A stretch of DNA of 64,000 nucleotides from Prevotella sp. P2-180 (GCF_002251435.1 NZ_NPJI01000091.1:22204-86203), one strand, 5' to 3'; shown: positions 54,310 through 63,822, counted from the stretch's first letter. The notes: generated by a model from the letters alone, not told the origin. Numbers and translations: made by a program.

Positions 54310-55098
54310 ATGCAGGAAAGACATCAAAACAGATTAAGGTATTTTATGGAATTAGCGGCAACAAGTCGTGACTACTTTATTCCATTTATCCAAAATTACA
54401 AACGCATTGACAAAGGGATGCGTGTATTGGAAATTGGATGTGGGGAGGGAGGCAACTTGGTTCCCTTCTCTCAAATGGGCTGCTGTACCTTAGGCATAGA
54501 TATCTCAGAGGGCAGAATACAAGATGCCATACGATTCTTCAATAAGAATAACCTGAATGGTGAATTCGTAACATCAGACATTTTCAATTACAACTCTAAA
54601 TATCATACGTTTGATATTATCATCTGCCATGATGTGATGGAACATATTGATGAAAAACAAAGACTACTATCGTTGATTGCCCGTCTTCTTTCTTCAGACG
54701 GTGTAGCCTTTATATCGTTTCCGGCATGGCAGATGCCATTTGGCGGGCATCAGCAAATATGTAGGGGATGTATAACGAGTCATCTGCCATTCATTCACCT
54801 GTTGCCGTCAGCTCTTTATAAATTAATGTTGAGTAATGAAAGTGATTATTGCATAAAGGAATTGATGGCAATACGCAGGACAAGAATGACAATAGAAATG
54901 TTTGAGAAGACAATACGAAGGACTCCTTCCGTCTGTATTTTAGACAGAAACCTTTATTTCATAAATCCTCATTATAAGGTGAAATTTGGAATAAAGCCTC
55001 GTCGTCTATATTCAACTATAGGCAATATTCCAATTATAAGAAACTTCTTCATCACATCGTGTTTCTATCTATGTTCATTAAACAAAAACAAAATATAA
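54310..55098 (+). CDS. Class I SAM-dependent methyltransferase
   Basis: The 262-residue protein has the SAM-binding motif I LEIGCGEGG (40-48), motif post-I GIDISEGRI and an FDIIICHDVMEHIDE motif. It is of the Methyltransf_11/25 type. The C-terminal third (about 150-262) is unusual, Arg/Ile-rich with a hydrophobic segment near 240-255 (NIPIIRNFFITSCFYLC) that might touch the membrane. The substrate cannot be inferred. It lies under the second copy of the two-box promoter and ends two bases before the next start, implying one transcript. Confidence 0.85.
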   Translation: MQERHQNRLRYFMELAATSRDYFIPFIQNYKRIDKGMRVLEIGCGEGGNLVPFSQMGCCTLGIDISEGRIQDAIRFFNKNNLNGEFVTSDIFNYNSKYHTFDIIICHDVMEHIDEKQRLLSLIARLLSSDGVAFISFPAWQMPFGGHQQICRGCITSHLPFIHLLPSALYKLMLSNESDYCIKELMAIRRTRMTIEMFEKTIRRTPSVCILDRNLYFINPHYKVKFGIKPRRLYSTIGNIPIIRNFFITSCFYLCSLNKNKI

Positions 55099-55100
55099 AT

Positions 55101-56363
55101 ATGAAAGCAACACTTATTAGTATCCTTATCCTGTTTGTCTCGCAGGTTTATGGAAGGAATTATCAGACATTGTTGTCAAATGGCAAGTCATGGACAATGG
55201 TTCAGACGAACACGAGTCCTGTGCATGATCATGATGCCATCTACACGTGTACAGTGGACAGGGACACTGTGATTAACGGTCAGGCATGTAAAGTCGTTAT
55301 GCGCTGCAAAGATGGTAATTGCGACAAAGTCGTAATGATGGAAAAGGAACAAAAGGTATTTTATCATGATCCGAATATCGATAGTTTTCTACCCATATTG
55401 GATTTCAGCCTACATCAGGGAGATGAGATAGGAGAATGGGGATGGGTTCTTACTGAGGATGAGATAATTGTCAATGGTACACCTCGGAAAAGGTTGTTTA
55501 TAGGTGACAAGAATCAGATAGCTTGTGTTATCAAGGCAATTTGGGTGGAAGGAATTGGCTCGAATGAAGATTGCTGGATTACATTGTTTGACAAGCATAT
55601 TGGTGATTACAGTTATATGTCGGAATGTGGTGAGAATGGTAAGGTTGTATTCACACAGGATGATTTCTGTAAAAGTGAAGAGCGTCCTTATATGCCTGTC
55701 CTGGCAGAGGGAAGACTGTGGAAATTATCTTATACATATCGTGACACATGGCAGGACATACCAGACACATATATGACCATTGCGGTAGCTGGTGACTCTA
55801 TTGTGGATGGAAAGAAATGTAAAAAGTTGCTTGTCGATTATCGTAATTTGACTGAGGTAGTCTACCCCCAATATATTGTTGCCTACGAAACTGGGGGCAG
55901 AGTGTATCGGATAGACAGGGACGGAGAGGAACACCTTGTAATGAACATAAACTTGCATCACGGTGATGCCGTGGACATAGTTCAAACTGTACAGAAGGAA
56001 GATACTGTGATTGTTGACGGTATAAAGCGTAAGAGGCTAATTATAGACTCGGGAGTTGACCACTGTGATGGTGAATACCTATATTATTTGGTGGAGGGTA
56101 TCGGTATGAGCAAGGACGAGTTTGTGAATCTGGGATTGACAGACGAGAATATTTATTTCCATCGTCTGATTGCTTGCTATGACAATGGCAAATGTGTATT
56201 TTCGGCAGCTGACTTTCTAAAAGAAGGAACGAGCGGACTAAACATGCCTAAGGTGAATTGTCCAAAGAACGACCAAATCTATGACCTGCAAGGCAGGAAA
56301 AGAGGCAGCATAAGAAAGGGTGAAATATTCATTCGGAACGGGGAAAAGCACATAAACCGTTGA
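55101..56363 (+). CDS. Secreted two-repeat protein with Bacteroidales-type C-terminal tail
   Basis: This 420-residue protein has a signal peptide (MKATLISILILFVSQVYGR). The body holds two similar halves: LLSNGKSWTMVQ...DTVINGQACKVVM near the N-terminus and LAEGRLWKLSY...DSIVDGKKCKKLLVDY from about residue 200, indicating internal duplication. The end (IYDLQGRKRGSIRKGEIFI) is the tail common on Prevotella secreted proteins. No function is recognised. Start ATG 55101 was chosen over an upstream in-frame ATG at 55059 that overlaps the methyltransferase. Confidence 0.8.
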   Translation: MKATLISILILFVSQVYGRNYQTLLSNGKSWTMVQTNTSPVHDHDAIYTCTVDRDTVINGQACKVVMRCKDGNCDKVVMMEKEQKVFYHDPNIDSFLPILDFSLHQGDEIGEWGWVLTEDEIIVNGTPRKRLFIGDKNQIACVIKAIWVEGIGSNEDCWITLFDKHIGDYSYMSECGENGKVVFTQDDFCKSEERPYMPVLAEGRLWKLSYTYRDTWQDIPDTYMTIAVAGDSIVDGKKCKKLLVDYRNLTEVVYPQYIVAYETGGRVYRIDRDGEEHLVMNINLHHGDAVDIVQTVQKEDTVIVDGIKRKRLIIDSGVDHCDGEYLYYLVEGIGMSKDEFVNLGLTDENIYFHRLIACYDNGKCVFSAADFLKEGTSGLNMPKVNCPKNDQIYDLQGRKRGSIRKGEIFIRNGEKHINR

Positions 56364-56484
56364 GGGCATTGACGGCTGCTTGTATTGGGCTGTTGTTTTG
56401 TTGTTCGCTCATAATCATTTTTGATTTTTGTTGTTGGATATCATCCGACCTTTTCTCGCCATGGCAATGATTAAGGCAAGCTTG

Positions 56485-56811
56485 TCATTGCTCATTTGGC
56501 TTAACGAAAACGTTCAATCTTTGTTGTCTCTGTTGCCAAAGTTCATCTATCTCCTGACGGTGCTCGTCCTCGTCAGAGTAGAGCCATTCGATGTAGTCAG
56601 CTCGCTGTGATGTACGGTCATCCAGTTGGGAGAAATCACGGAGAAGGACATACTTCTCCTCGATGGTTCTCAGCCTTGCGTTGTCGTTGCCTTCGTCTTC
56701 CTCCTCCTTGCAAGGCATAGACCAAACAAGTTTTGGTCTATGCTCTTGCTTCGTTCGTCGGTTGGCTATGATGCACAAGGCACATAGGAATACTGCTGAC
56801 AATGTACACAT
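56485..56811 (-). CDS. Small membrane-anchored charged protein (hypothetical)
   Basis: A 108-residue frame from ATG 56811 begins with a membrane helix (MCTLSAVFLCALCIIANRR). A highly charged, probably helical domain follows: KEEEDEGNDNARLRTIEEKY, IDELWQQRQQRLNVFVKP. The open frame extends back to TTG 56886. The composition looks protein-like and it lies downstream of the HlyD-like gene on the same strand, 124 bases away. It has no recognised family and could be either the last gene of the peptide cluster or independent. The 120-base gap to the convergent secreted-protein gene shows no terminator. Confidence 0.5.
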   Translation of the reverse strand: MCTLSAVFLCALCIIANRRTKQEHRPKLVWSMPCKEEEDEGNDNARLRTIEEKYVLLRDFSQLDDRTSQRADYIEWLYSDEDEHRQEIDELWQQRQQRLNVFVKPNEQ

Positions 56812-56935
56812 ACAGATGTGGAGAAACTTGCGGACGTGCCAGGAATGGCAGAGCCGATTGACTACATACAAGAGGTATTGCTTCAAGAACGAAATCGTAT
56901 AAAGGAATGTGGCAGCACCCTAGCATTTCTACCTA

Positions 56936-57406
56936 CTAGAATCCGAGCAATTGCCAAATTGTTTTATCACTTATAAGAATTTCAGCTTCAACTTTCTGCT
57001 TGGGCTGAATCTGAAAATCAACAATATCATTTTTAGATAGATTGATTTTTACTTCAAAATAGTTTTTTTCATCTATAGTTATTAATTTTTTGAAATGTGG
57101 GGTAATATTCATTTGGAATATTGTATCATATCCCTCAAATTCAACGCTTGCTGTTTGTTTTTCGTTAAATAATGCAGCATATTTGTAAGGTACAAAGACT
57201 TTAGCTTGTAAATTGTGACCAAAAGTTACTATTTCTCCATTAACATTAATCGTTATTGGATAGTGAACAAAGTATGTTATTATAGCCATCGCTAGCACTA
57301 TTAGTGCAATAATAGTTGTACCAAAGTGTATCAATAATGGAGGAATGCGTCCGATAATGTGACGCACCTTTTCGCTACGAAGTTCTATGTTGTCTTTCTT
57401 TTCCAT
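56936..57406 (-). CDS. Very short HlyD-like membrane fusion protein
   Basis: The 156-residue protein begins like Bacteroidetes HlyD-type adaptors (ELRSEKVRHIIGRIPPLLIHFG), then one membrane helix (about 28-50) and a periplasmic beta domain (about 55-156). The alpha-hairpin/coiled coil that normally reaches an outer membrane channel is missing; usual members are roughly 280-430 residues. It is 12 bases after the ABC exporter gene. It probably assists that exporter, with the outer membrane link supplied another way. There is no sign of a frameshift; the stop is clean. Confidence 0.75.
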   Translation of the reverse strand: MEKKDNIELRSEKVRHIIGRIPPLLIHFGTTIIALIVLAMAIITYFVHYPITINVNGEIVTFGHNLQAKVFVPYKYAALFNEKQTASVEFEGYDTIFQMNITPHFKKLITIDEKNYFEVKINLSKNDIVDFQIQPKQKVEAEILISDKTIWQLLGF

Positions 57407-57418
57407 GTTTGTCTTGAT

Positions 57419-59608
57419 TTAATTGCCGAGTTCCAATTGGTTCTTTACAAGATTATAATACGCTCCTTTTGATGCAATAAGACGTTCGTGTGTTCCTGTT
57501 TCAACCACCTTGCCATCGTGAAGAACTATTATTTGGTCTGCATTGCGAACAGTGCTAAGGCGATGAGCAACAATGATAACTGTCTTCCCTTGATAGAATT
57601 TATCAAGATGCTCTATTATAGTACGCTCATTTGAGGCGTCGAGAGAGTTGGTCGCTTCATCAAGGAATATGTAGTCTGGATTCTTATAGATAGCTCGCGC
57701 AATTAGAATACGTTGCTTCTGACCCTGACTTAGTCCTATACCGTCACAACCAATCTTGGTGTTGAATCCTAAAGGCAGTTTGTCTATGTAGTCTTTGATA
57801 CAAGCCATATTAGCAGCTTGTACTAGCCGTTTAGTGTCTATATAGCCATCTCCGACAGCGATGTTTCTTGCAATGGACTCAGAAAATATAATGCCATCTT
57901 GCATGACTACGCCGCATTGTCTTCTCCACCATTTCTTGTTAAGCTCGTTGATATCCGTCCCTCCAACATTAATGGATCCTTCCAACACAGGATAATAGCC
58001 AAGCAAAAGTTTTATTAATGTGGTCTTACCACTTCCAGATGCTCCTACTATTGCTGTTACCTTGCTATGTGGAATGTTGATATTGACATTTTCAACGGTT
58101 TTACGAAGTGCATGTGGGTTATATTGGAAACTGATATTATTCAAGTTTATACCTAATGATACATCTTTAAGGGATGTCTTGAGTTTATCATATCCATCCT
58201 CATTCTTAGCACGGTGTATCTCATTGATACGTTCCAAACTTATTTTTACGTCTTGAAGTGAATAGAAGAACTGCATCAGTTGCTCAACAGGAGAGTTTAG
58301 CTGTCCAATTATATATTGCACAGCAAGCATCATACCGAGCGTCATCTGTCCGTTAATTACCGCAGATGCTGCCACAACAGTTATTACAATATTCTTAATC
58401 TCGTTAATGAAGATATTTCCTGCTTCCTGAGTCTGTTGAAGTTTAAGAGATTTCATTTGAACCTCAAACAAATCAGCCTGTGTTTCTTCCCATTCCCATC
58501 TGCGTCGTTGCTCACAATCTTGGAGTTTTATCTCTTGCATCGATGTGATAAATTCGTAAGTCTTGTTGTTGTTCTGTGCTTGACGCTCAAAGAGTTCATA
58601 GTCAAGGATTTTTCTTCTCCGTAAGAAGGTAAGAATCCATCCTCCATTGAGCAGGCTACCAATGAAAAATATGGAAAATACTATACCATTATACCAACAC
58701 AGGACACCTCCAAATACTACGAATGTAATCATAGTAAAGAGAATATTAAGTGACTGCTGAGTAAGAAACGAGTTAACACGCGAGTGGTCGTTCATACGTT
58801 GCATCAGGTCACCTATAAGTTTTATATCAAAGAATGACATAGGCAGATTTAACAGTTTTATGAAAAAGTCACCTATTAGCGAGATGTTTACACGCATACT
58901 GATATGCAACAGCAACCATCGACGAATGAAATCTACAATAGTTCTGCTGATTGTAATCATCAGTTCCCCCAAAAGTATGAGCCATACAAAGCCAATATTT
59001 TGTTTTTTGATGCCTATGTCTACAATAGCTTGTGTGAGAAATGGTAAAACAAGTTGGAGTAGAGAGCTGATAATAAGCCCAAGGGTTATCTGAACGAAAT
59101 AACGACGATACTTGCTTATATACCCAAATAAGAAACGGAAAGAATGTGATTCTTTATGTGAGGTACAAATATCATAGAATTTGGGAGTCTTTTCAAGTAG
59201 TAGAGCAATTCCTGTGTCATATCCATCAGAATGACCACTTACCCATTGTTCTTCCATGTCCCTCTCTGATAAAGTAAGCAATCCTTTTGCTGGGTCTGCA
59301 ATATAAAAAATAACGCTTTTATCTCTTTTTTTTATCTTATATAGGACAACAAAATGATTTTGATTCCAGTGAAGAATACATGGTAGTTCTGCTTTTAACA
59401 ATGTGGCAAGTGGTATTCTGCACCCGACTGATCGTAATCCGATTTTTTCTGCAGCTTCAGAAATACCTAATAGCGAAATTCCCTGGTTTGTAGCAAAACA
59501 CAAGTTAGCAAGAAAGTCCACAGAGACTTTCCGGCCATAATGATGACATACCATTTGAAGGCAAGCAATGCCACACTGCATAGAATCATGCTGATAAACA
59601 ATTTTCAT
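57419..59608 (-). CDS. Peptidase-containing ABC transporter (C39, double-glycine leader exporter)
   Basis: The 729-residue bacteriocin-type exporter has an N-terminal C39 peptidase (about 1-130) with Cys12 (MQCGIACLQM), His85 (NHFVVLY) and Asp105 (IADPAKG). A six-helix membrane domain (about 165-445) and an ATPase domain (about 480-729) follow: Walker A VGASGSGKTTLIKLL, signature LSQGQKQRILIARA, Walker B YIFLDEATNSLD. Such proteins cut leaders after Gly-Gly and export the peptide. A 41-residue peptide with a Gly-Gly leader at 63823-63948 on the same strand is the obvious substrate. Confidence 0.95.
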   Translation of the reverse strand: MKIVYQHDSMQCGIACLQMVCHHYGRKVSVDFLANLCFATNQGISLLGISEAAEKIGLRSVGCRIPLATLLKAELPCILHWNQNHFVVLYKIKKRDKSVIFYIADPAKGLLTLSERDMEEQWVSGHSDGYDTGIALLLEKTPKFYDICTSHKESHSFRFLFGYISKYRRYFVQITLGLIISSLLQLVLPFLTQAIVDIGIKKQNIGFVWLILLGELMITISRTIVDFIRRWLLLHISMRVNISLIGDFFIKLLNLPMSFFDIKLIGDLMQRMNDHSRVNSFLTQQSLNILFTMITFVVFGGVLCWYNGIVFSIFFIGSLLNGGWILTFLRRRKILDYELFERQAQNNNKTYEFITSMQEIKLQDCEQRRRWEWEETQADLFEVQMKSLKLQQTQEAGNIFINEIKNIVITVVAASAVINGQMTLGMMLAVQYIIGQLNSPVEQLMQFFYSLQDVKISLERINEIHRAKNEDGYDKLKTSLKDVSLGINLNNISFQYNPHALRKTVENVNINIPHSKVTAIVGASGSGKTTLIKLLLGYYPVLEGSINVGGTDINELNKKWWRRQCGVVMQDGIIFSESIARNIAVGDGYIDTKRLVQAANMACIKDYIDKLPLGFNTKIGCDGIGLSQGQKQRILIARAIYKNPDYIFLDEATNSLDASNERTIIEHLDKFYQGKTVIIVAHRLSTVRNADQIIVLHDGKVVETGTHERLIASKGAYYNLVKNQLELGN

Positions 59609-59610
59609 AA

Positions 59611-61947
59611 TTAGAATCCAAGTCTATCATTTGTAATAATATTTTCTTTCTTTGACTTATATCCATTGAATGTATATCGTGCAGTCAAGACTATGGCTTG
59701 ACTGTCTCCATTACTATGGAAGTCATAGTTCTGTCTTTGTATTGAGGTTCTTACCTTATTTTTGTAAGAGTTCGTTATGTCATCGAATTTAAAGGTAACA
59801 GTTAAACCTTTTATTGGAGTTAACCAACTAATTTTCATATTAGTGGAATACATAGATTCTACATTATACAATCCTTGAATGACCGGTAATTGATACCAGC
59901 CAGAGACCTCTAACTGCAGTCTGTCTCCAAAAAGGCTGAAGTTATTGTTCACGTTAAACCTCGATGAAATTTTTGTTCTGTTAATAGCCAATCCTTCGAT
60001 TTCGCCACTTTGATGCATAACAAATCCAAATAACGTGAATTGAGAGGTAAAGTTTTTATACCATTTGGTTGGAAAAATGGCCATCGCTCCCATTCGTTCA
60101 TTCTTGTCAATATTAAAGTATTTGTAAGCGGCAGACAATTCGTCAGATTTCAAATATAACAGTTGTGTGAAATAGTTCTTTTGGCTTTCGCCAAATATAC
60201 CAAAGATGTATCGTCCTTTAAGTATGTAATTTATATTCAGACTGTATTTCCTTGATGATATCAAATCGGGATTACCCTCTATTTCAGTATAATTGTCTAT
60301 ATGTGTGCGATTATCGGCATTTGCCCAATATGACGGATAATATTTAGTACTTGACAAAGTTGCCTGCAGGACATGCATGGGGTTAAATCTATACATAAAC
60401 GTGAAAGTAGGATATATATCAAAATCTTTCCACAATGTCTTTATATTTTCATCACCATGTCTATAGGTTGCATATAAATATTCGCCTTGTAGAGTCGTAT
60501 TTACGAATCCTTTTTCCCCAAGTGAGAATTTCATTCCAATATACGCATTTGTCTCAAACTCCGATTGCGTAGAATGGCTATTACACTGAATTTCGCTCAC
60601 GGAATTGTCTGTTTGTCTGATATTGCCATCAATTCCAAACTCCAAATACTTTCCCCATAAAGGGGCACCGCCGTTGAAATACAGATTATAACCATTATAT
60701 TTCTGGTTATGATAGTCTTTAGACGAAGAACTGCTGTTTGTTGTCATAACCTGACTCACTGCTTCCTGATAATGGCAGAACTCACCGCCAATTTCCCAAT
60801 CATCGTATGACACATTGAATATTGCATTGTGCATATCAGATTTGTAAACGCTATGGGTATGACCTTCACTATAGTTTTCGCCAATTGTAGTATTATATGT
60901 CACATCGTTTTCTGGGGCTTTATGCTGATAGACATATTCGGCAGCTATATCAAGATGTTGGTCAGGTGTTATTGCTAAATTCAGCAATGCCGTTCTGTCT
61001 TTTGAATCAGATTCTGTTTTAGTGTGTTGGTTAACATTGTACACGACATCACCTAAATAATGTTGCGCAGAGAGATGTCTATTCCTTTTCTTTGACATAT
61101 TATCCTCTGAATAACCTGCATTGACTGACCAATTCTTCTCTGACAAGCTGAAATATCCACCTTCGCCAAGTGTAACATTGTTGTTCTTATGTGCTGACAT
61201 GAATGCTTCCCCACGAAAAGATAGACTTTCATGTCGTGGAGTGGTTATGACAATATTGACGGAAGCTCCATGTACCCCAAATTTGGAAGGCGAGTTATAA
61301 TACACCTCCAATGATGTTACCATAGAAGCAGGAGTCGCTGTCAAATACTTCTTCAACTGATCTTGCGTTTGCATCGTTTTTTTGCCATTAATCAAAATTG
61401 ATGTTTCTGTAGTACCCAATAAGATATAGTTGTCATCGGTTTTCATTATCATCGGCAATTCTTCCAACATGTCAAGTGCAGTCACAACGGGTCTGTTATG
61501 TCTTATCTGTTCAGCAACAAAAGAAATACCGCCATCCTCTGTCGCTTTTACCATTGGTTGTGTTCCTTTTACAGTAACTTCTTTTAGTGTCTGTTCCCTC
61601 GGTTTCATCACTATATTGAGTGTAGGCATACTGTCAGTCACTTGTACATTCTGATAAGCCATGTGTTGTATAGTCAATTCATATGGTATAGAAATTTCTT
61701 TAACGACAAAATGACCGTAAATATCTGTAACAGTGACACGTTTATCATGTTTACTTGTATCACACGGCTGTGCTAGAATGGATGCTGACATTACTGGAAG
61801 TCCTTCGGTGTCAATAACTGTTCCTCTTACAGAATGTTGAGCCATGCAAATGGTTGTCAGCACAAGGCACAGCATAACCAACTGTATTCGAGGCAATATA
61901 GTTACAAGAGAAATTATGTTGATTTTTATCAGTCTAATTTGTTCCAT
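59611..61947 (-). CDS. TonB-receptor-like outer membrane protein of the peptide cluster
   Basis: The 778-residue protein has a signal sequence (about 1-36, ending TTICMAQ) and a carboxypeptidase-regulatory-like domain (about 38-110: HSVRGTVIDTEGLPVMSASI). A TonB-box-like string (TLKEVTVKGTQ) precedes a plug-like region (about 130-240, ILINGKKTM, VEVYYNSPSKFGVHGASVNIVI) and a large barrel. It belongs with the Bacteroidetes outer membrane beta-barrel family related to TonB receptors. It overlaps the YcaO gene by 19 bases and precedes the exporter by two. It may export, re-import or protect against the peptide; no TolC-type gene is present here. Confidence 0.88.
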   Translation of the reverse strand: MEQIRLIKINIISLVTILPRIQLVMLCLVLTTICMAQHSVRGTVIDTEGLPVMSASILAQPCDTSKHDKRVTVTDIYGHFVVKEISIPYELTIQHMAYQNVQVTDSMPTLNIVMKPREQTLKEVTVKGTQPMVKATEDGGISFVAEQIRHNRPVVTALDMLEELPMIMKTDDNYILLGTTETSILINGKKTMQTQDQLKKYLTATPASMVTSLEVYYNSPSKFGVHGASVNIVITTPRHESLSFRGEAFMSAHKNNNVTLGEGGYFSLSEKNWSVNAGYSEDNMSKKRNRHLSAQHYLGDVVYNVNQHTKTESDSKDRTALLNLAITPDQHLDIAAEYVYQHKAPENDVTYNTTIGENYSEGHTHSVYKSDMHNAIFNVSYDDWEIGGEFCHYQEAVSQVMTTNSSSSSKDYHNQKYNGYNLYFNGGAPLWGKYLEFGIDGNIRQTDNSVSEIQCNSHSTQSEFETNAYIGMKFSLGEKGFVNTTLQGEYLYATYRHGDENIKTLWKDFDIYPTFTFMYRFNPMHVLQATLSSTKYYPSYWANADNRTHIDNYTEIEGNPDLISSRKYSLNINYILKGRYIFGIFGESQKNYFTQLLYLKSDELSAAYKYFNIDKNERMGAMAIFPTKWYKNFTSQFTLFGFVMHQSGEIEGLAINRTKISSRFNVNNNFSLFGDRLQLEVSGWYQLPVIQGLYNVESMYSTNMKISWLTPIKGLTVTFKFDDITNSYKNKVRTSIQRQNYDFHSNGDSQAIVLTARYTFNGYKSKKENIITNDRLGF

Positions 61948-63737
61948 AAGTCTATTCCGATTTGAGTTTGAGATAATTCATGACCATTTTGTTTAACCTT
62001 GTCAGAGATACCTTCAATCTCTTTTTGCATACACTCACCAGCCAACTTACAACTTTTGCAGTTTGGACATGACGGGAAGTGATAATGCTGCAGCACTTTA
62101 CTATGATCCTGCAAATCTTCTGTGACTTCATTTGCTAGACTATCCCCATACAAAAGTTTAAGAATACTGTTGTCTGTTCTTGTAGTTTTTAAATATTCTA
62201 AGCATGCATAATAATAACGATAGTCATTTTTGTTTTTATCCTCAAGATATAATTCTAGATATTTAATTGCGGTGGGTGTTTCCTTAATATAAATTGCAAG
62301 CAAAGCGCCTAACATCTCGATTTGAAGTTCATTCAAATCAGGATTTGTGTTGTGTACGAAAACATTCTTTAGCATAAATGAATTTGATTTCATTGTCGTA
62401 TAGTTCTCTTCTATCGCATGAAGAATGCTTTGGGCAATTTCTATTGTCGCATTACCTAATTGATTTATCTTTGCCAAATCTACAAAAGAATTCTTATAAA
62501 CAGAATCAAAAGGGTTTTTTGCTATTATTTGACTCATGCCAGGAACTACAACATAATATGTTGGAAACCCTAAAATAGAATTGTCTCTTATATATACATT
62601 GTATCCCAGACGATGTATTAAATGTATAGCATAGCGAATATCTTCTCTGTTGCTGTTACCATAACTCTGATTGAAACCATTGAAAGCATATGAAGGTTGT
62701 TCTTTTAATATAGAAATTGGCCAAAAACCAGTACCATCTATAAAAATGTTCATAAGATTATCTTCTGCTTTTTTTCGTGCATCTCCATTAGTATCTTTTG
62801 TATGTATGAATGTGTAAGGGAGTCCTCCAAAAACATCTCTTCCTTGGTGTATTTCTGTAAAGCATCGTTCCAATGCAATTTCTGGAACAAAATCAACCCC
62901 AATTTTAAGGTTATATTTGTATGTTTTTGTATCCAAAATCAATAACCCAATAGCAGGAATTCCCAATCCAAGAGAACAATCTTTTACGATAACTTGGTTT
63001 CCTGTATTCTTAATGTATTTTTTTAATACTTCTTTGGTCTTTCCTTTTGGCAATGCAGAAAAAGGTATGGTTGGCGGAGTCAATTCGCGCCAGTATATCT
63101 CACTAATTACATAACGTTCAAAGATTTCACATATTGATTGTAAAATTGCTTCTTTAGGGGTATTACCCGATGCCATTCCATTTGAGCCAGTGAGTAGAAG
63201 CAACAACTCAATAGGAAAGAGTTTTTCAGAGTCATTCTGTACATCATAGAATGGCACACATAGAGAAGCATATTCTTTTTTAAATGAATTCAGGGCATTT
63301 TTAAATTCATTTGCACTTTGCATACCACTCATGACGGACAGTTCTTCCAATACAAAAGAGTCTATTTCTTGGGAAGATACATACTGCTCATCTGTAGAAT
63401 AACTACACTGCTTGTTACCTTGAGCTTCATTTGATGAAATACTGTACAAGTTAAAAGTTTTTGATGACAGCATTTTCTTTGAGTTTAGAAGTAATTGATT
63501 TTGTAAACGTTCCATAAATTCAGCGTAACCGCTTGCTAATGAATACTCAAAAGAACGACCTTTACCGTTTGTGCCGATGTTTAAAGGTAATAAGTTGTTG
63601 TTTCCAAGACAGACACGGCAAGAAAAGAAATCCTCGTGAACGATATGGTTTTCATATAGTAGGACACCTATGTCATTCAAGCTTTTTCGGATGTTTGAAA
63701 TTGTGACCTCTGGTGAGAAAGCTTTATATTTTTTCAT
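61929..63737 (-). CDS. YcaO-domain peptide-modifying enzyme
   Basis: The 602-residue YcaO protein has ATP-binding features GKGRSFEYSLASGYAEFMER (Glu73), GNTPKEAILQSICEIFER (Glu204, Glu207) and ALERCFTEIHQGR. YcaO enzymes activate backbone amides with ATP to form azolines, thioamides or amidines in RiPPs. The C-terminal part (about 440-602) is helical and ends in a CxxCxxCx5C cluster (Cys557, 560, 563, 569) that could bind zinc or iron-sulfur. The Pro-rich C-terminus of azoline-forming YcaO proteins is absent, and no E1-like, TfuA or dehydrogenase partner gene is visible. It is the first gene after the precursor peptide. Confidence 0.92.
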   Translation of the reverse strand: MKKYKAFSPEVTISNIRKSLNDIGVLLYENHIVHEDFFSCRVCLGNNNLLPLNIGTNGKGRSFEYSLASGYAEFMERLQNQLLLNSKKMLSSKTFNLYSISSNEAQGNKQCSYSTDEQYVSSQEIDSFVLEELSVMSGMQSANEFKNALNSFKKEYASLCVPFYDVQNDSEKLFPIELLLLLTGSNGMASGNTPKEAILQSICEIFERYVISEIYWRELTPPTIPFSALPKGKTKEVLKKYIKNTGNQVIVKDCSLGLGIPAIGLLILDTKTYKYNLKIGVDFVPEIALERCFTEIHQGRDVFGGLPYTFIHTKDTNGDARKKAEDNLMNIFIDGTGFWPISILKEQPSYAFNGFNQSYGNSNREDIRYAIHLIHRLGYNVYIRDNSILGFPTYYVVVPGMSQIIAKNPFDSVYKNSFVDLAKINQLGNATIEIAQSILHAIEENYTTMKSNSFMLKNVFVHNTNPDLNELQIEMLGALLAIYIKETPTAIKYLELYLEDKNKNDYRYYYACLEYLKTTRTDNSILKLLYGDSLANEVTEDLQDHSKVLQHYHFPSCPNCKSCKLAGECMQKEIEGISDKVKQNGHELSQTQIGIDLWNKLD

Positions 63738-63774
63738 TTTTTTAATTATCTGTATAGTAGTCTTTTATCAATCG

Positions 63775-63805
63775 AGGATGCGAAATTGTTAACATTTCGC
63801 ATCCT
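63775..63805 (-). promoter_or_regulatory. Hairpin between precursor peptide and YcaO genes
   Basis: A perfect 12-bp inverted repeat, AGGATGCGAAAT (63775-63786) with ATTTCGCATCCT (63794-63805), lies in the 85-base gap. There is no strong T run on the minus strand after it. It probably limits read-through or stabilises the short peptide transcript, as often seen where a precursor must be made in excess. Confidence 0.7.
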
Positions 63806-63822
63806 TTGTGAGATTTTCAGAA

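Noticed and set aside
57419..59608. Exporter considered as a plain lipid or drug ABC transporter
   Set aside because: The complete Cys-His-Asp triad of the N-terminal C39 domain and the nearby GG-leader peptide argue for a peptide exporter.
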